Shown here one piece after another: positions 63,010 through 64,000 of a stretch of DNA of 64,000 nucleotides. Location: assembly GCA_033961575.1 (NCBI GenBank), contig CM066736.1:8713501-8777500 (forward strand). The letters run 5' to 3'. The stretch comes from Aselliscus stoliczkanus. Its lineage: Eukaryota; Chordata; Mammalia; Chiroptera; Hipposideridae. Made by a program: the position numbers and the translations under genes. How positions within the stretch are numbered: position 1 is the stretch's first letter; each line of letters begins with the position of its first letter. The notes under the pieces are model-generated. The model saw only the letters and a list, made by a program, of their open reading frames with translations. It did no database searches and was not told the DNA's origin.

Positions 63010-63099
63010 ATTCATTTGTAGGGAAGTTTGGCCTCGGGCTAGGGGAAGGCCGCAGGGGCAGGGGGTGGGTTGCACAAGATTTCTTTGCGAGTTCTGAGC

Positions 63100-63750
63100 C
63101 TTGTCTTGTCCTGTGCTCAGCAAAGAGAAGTACTTAACAAGCATTAAGGGACACAAATAATTCTCCTTTTCTCCTCTCCGCCTATTCTTCCCTCTCTCTT
63201 TTCTTGTAAATCCCGCTCCTTGCATGTGAATAGCGGAATGGCTTCATCTGGGACCTTTAATCAGATCCCTGGTAGGCACTAGGAGGGCAAAGTGCCTCAG
63301 GGATTACCTTTTATTTTCGGGTTTCTCTCCCCCAAGTTTTGCCATCGCCCCTCCCCCCTCCCCCTGCCCTGTTTTCCTCCTTGGCGTTTGTTCCCCCGCA
63401 GAAGTAAGTAAGGAAGGCTTAACGGGGCGGGGGAGGGGGGCTTACAAATTTAAGGGGATCGGGCCCTATTCAGCAGGCCTTGTCCACAGTCTTCCCGCTT
63501 TTGTTCTCCGGCTATTCTTCAGCTGATTTCTTCACTCCAGTAAAAGCACTTTAATTCCCTTTTTGATACGGAGAATCTGTCCTCTTCCCCTCGTGGCCTC
63601 CCTCCCTCCCTCTCTCCACCCCACACACCCCATTTCACTTTCTCAGACCCTTTATGCGGCGTCCTCATCCGCCCCAACAAAGACCCAACATCCTCGCAAA
63701 GTATTTCTTTCACCGATCAAGTGAGGCTGCAGAGAGTCAGGGGGAGGGGG
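63100..63750. promoter_or_regulatory. candidate conserved noncoding element at the right edge
   Basis: Non-repetitive: agaagtacttaacaagcatt, aagggacacaaataattctc, gcatgtgaatagcggaatgg, acctttaatcagatccctgg, attaccttttattttcgggt, gcttacaaatttaaggggat and gtaaaagcactttaattccc. GC-rich C/T tracts alternate with AT cores, as in the other candidate blocks. A GGGGCGGGGGAGG word at 63424-63436 is an SP-type site, but no start site or exon could be supported. Confidence 0.4.
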
Positions 63751-64000
63751 AGGGGAGCCGAGGGGCAAGGAGGTGGAGAAGAGGGGCCTTCTCTAGGACT
63801 ATAGCCCCCAAACCCGGCCTGGGCAGACCCTTGGCTTCGGACTGCACCCCATTCAAAGTCTTGGATGCTGGCACGTGTGTGGGGAAGGAAAGTGTGTGAG
63901 CTTGTGTCTGGGTGAGCGTGACAGGGGTAATAGAGACATCTGAGGCCTGCTGGGGGCTTGGTCAACATTTCTGAAAGGAGCGGAGGTATCCCCGGAAACT
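63751..64000. other. unassigned sequence
   Basis: Purine-rich start (63740-63790) then mixed GC sequence. No gene recognised up to the window edge. Confidence 0.45.

Noticed and set aside
63424..63436. SP-type site as evidence of a promoter
   Set aside because: A single GC-box-like word without CpG island, TATA or exon is insufficient.

Overview
The window looks like nuclear DNA of a placental mammal, most likely a bat. It is full of mammal-wide ancient repeats (MIR, L2, old L1, MER20, MER5A and other hAT elements) and has long GT, GA, TA and CATC microsatellites. It also carries younger tRNA-derived SINEs. One class has a body and tail (lines such as ccacaactagattgagac and acttggagctgatg) that I associate with bat SINEs. 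The bat assignment rests on recalled SINE similarity, not on a search.

No protein-coding gene, exon, rRNA, functional tRNA or CRISPR array could be supported. All long open frames are compositional accidents in GC-rich, simple-repeat or transposon DNA. The window reads as an intergenic or intronic stretch. Several blocks look like conserved noncoding sequence: balanced, non-repetitive, rich in AT-core homeodomain, POU or GATA words, and separated by ordinary repeat-laden DNA. Such a layout is typical of the neighbourhood of a developmental regulator gene, but the host locus cannot be named from the sequence alone.

Layout. 0-6 kb: candidate conserved block (540-960), an old L1 (1560-3240) split by a long SINE, and a second candidate block (4340-4960) with an 11-bp perfect inverted repeat. 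6-14 kb: SINE, MIR, L2, MER20/MER5A and TTCC/ATCC simple repeats. 14-18 kb: MIRs, candidate block at 15.35-15.62 kb, a hAT element split by a SINE, and a G-quadruplex motif next to GATA sites at 17.6-17.9 kb. 18-26 kb: a MIR cluster, a purine tract, SINEs, an LTR-like repeat and a MER20 with its target duplication. 26-31.3 kb: three candidate blocks among MIRs. 31.5-35.3 kb: the most nested part, with SINE in MER20 in MIR, SINE in MIR, an L1 3' end, and MER5A split by L1. 36-40 kb: purine tract with (GA)n, pyrimidine tract and (CA)n. 40.5-47.7 kb: MIR split by a SINE whose tail became a (TA)n array, a fragmented L1, L2, MER20 and a composite SINE. 48-52.5 kb: CATC array, candidate GC-rich block (49.4-49.64 kb), GGTGAT array and SINEs. 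52.9-64 kb: candidate blocks at 53.2-54.0, 57.0-57.3 and 63.1-63.75 kb with L1, MIR and SINE copies between.

SINE names used below. Type A is a head-only element of about 105 bp with a tRNA-like start. Type B is a long form with the same head plus a body of about 300 bp. Type C is an element of about 180 bp with the bat-like tail. Most young copies are flanked by perfect or near-perfect target-site duplications, which were read directly and fix their boundaries.
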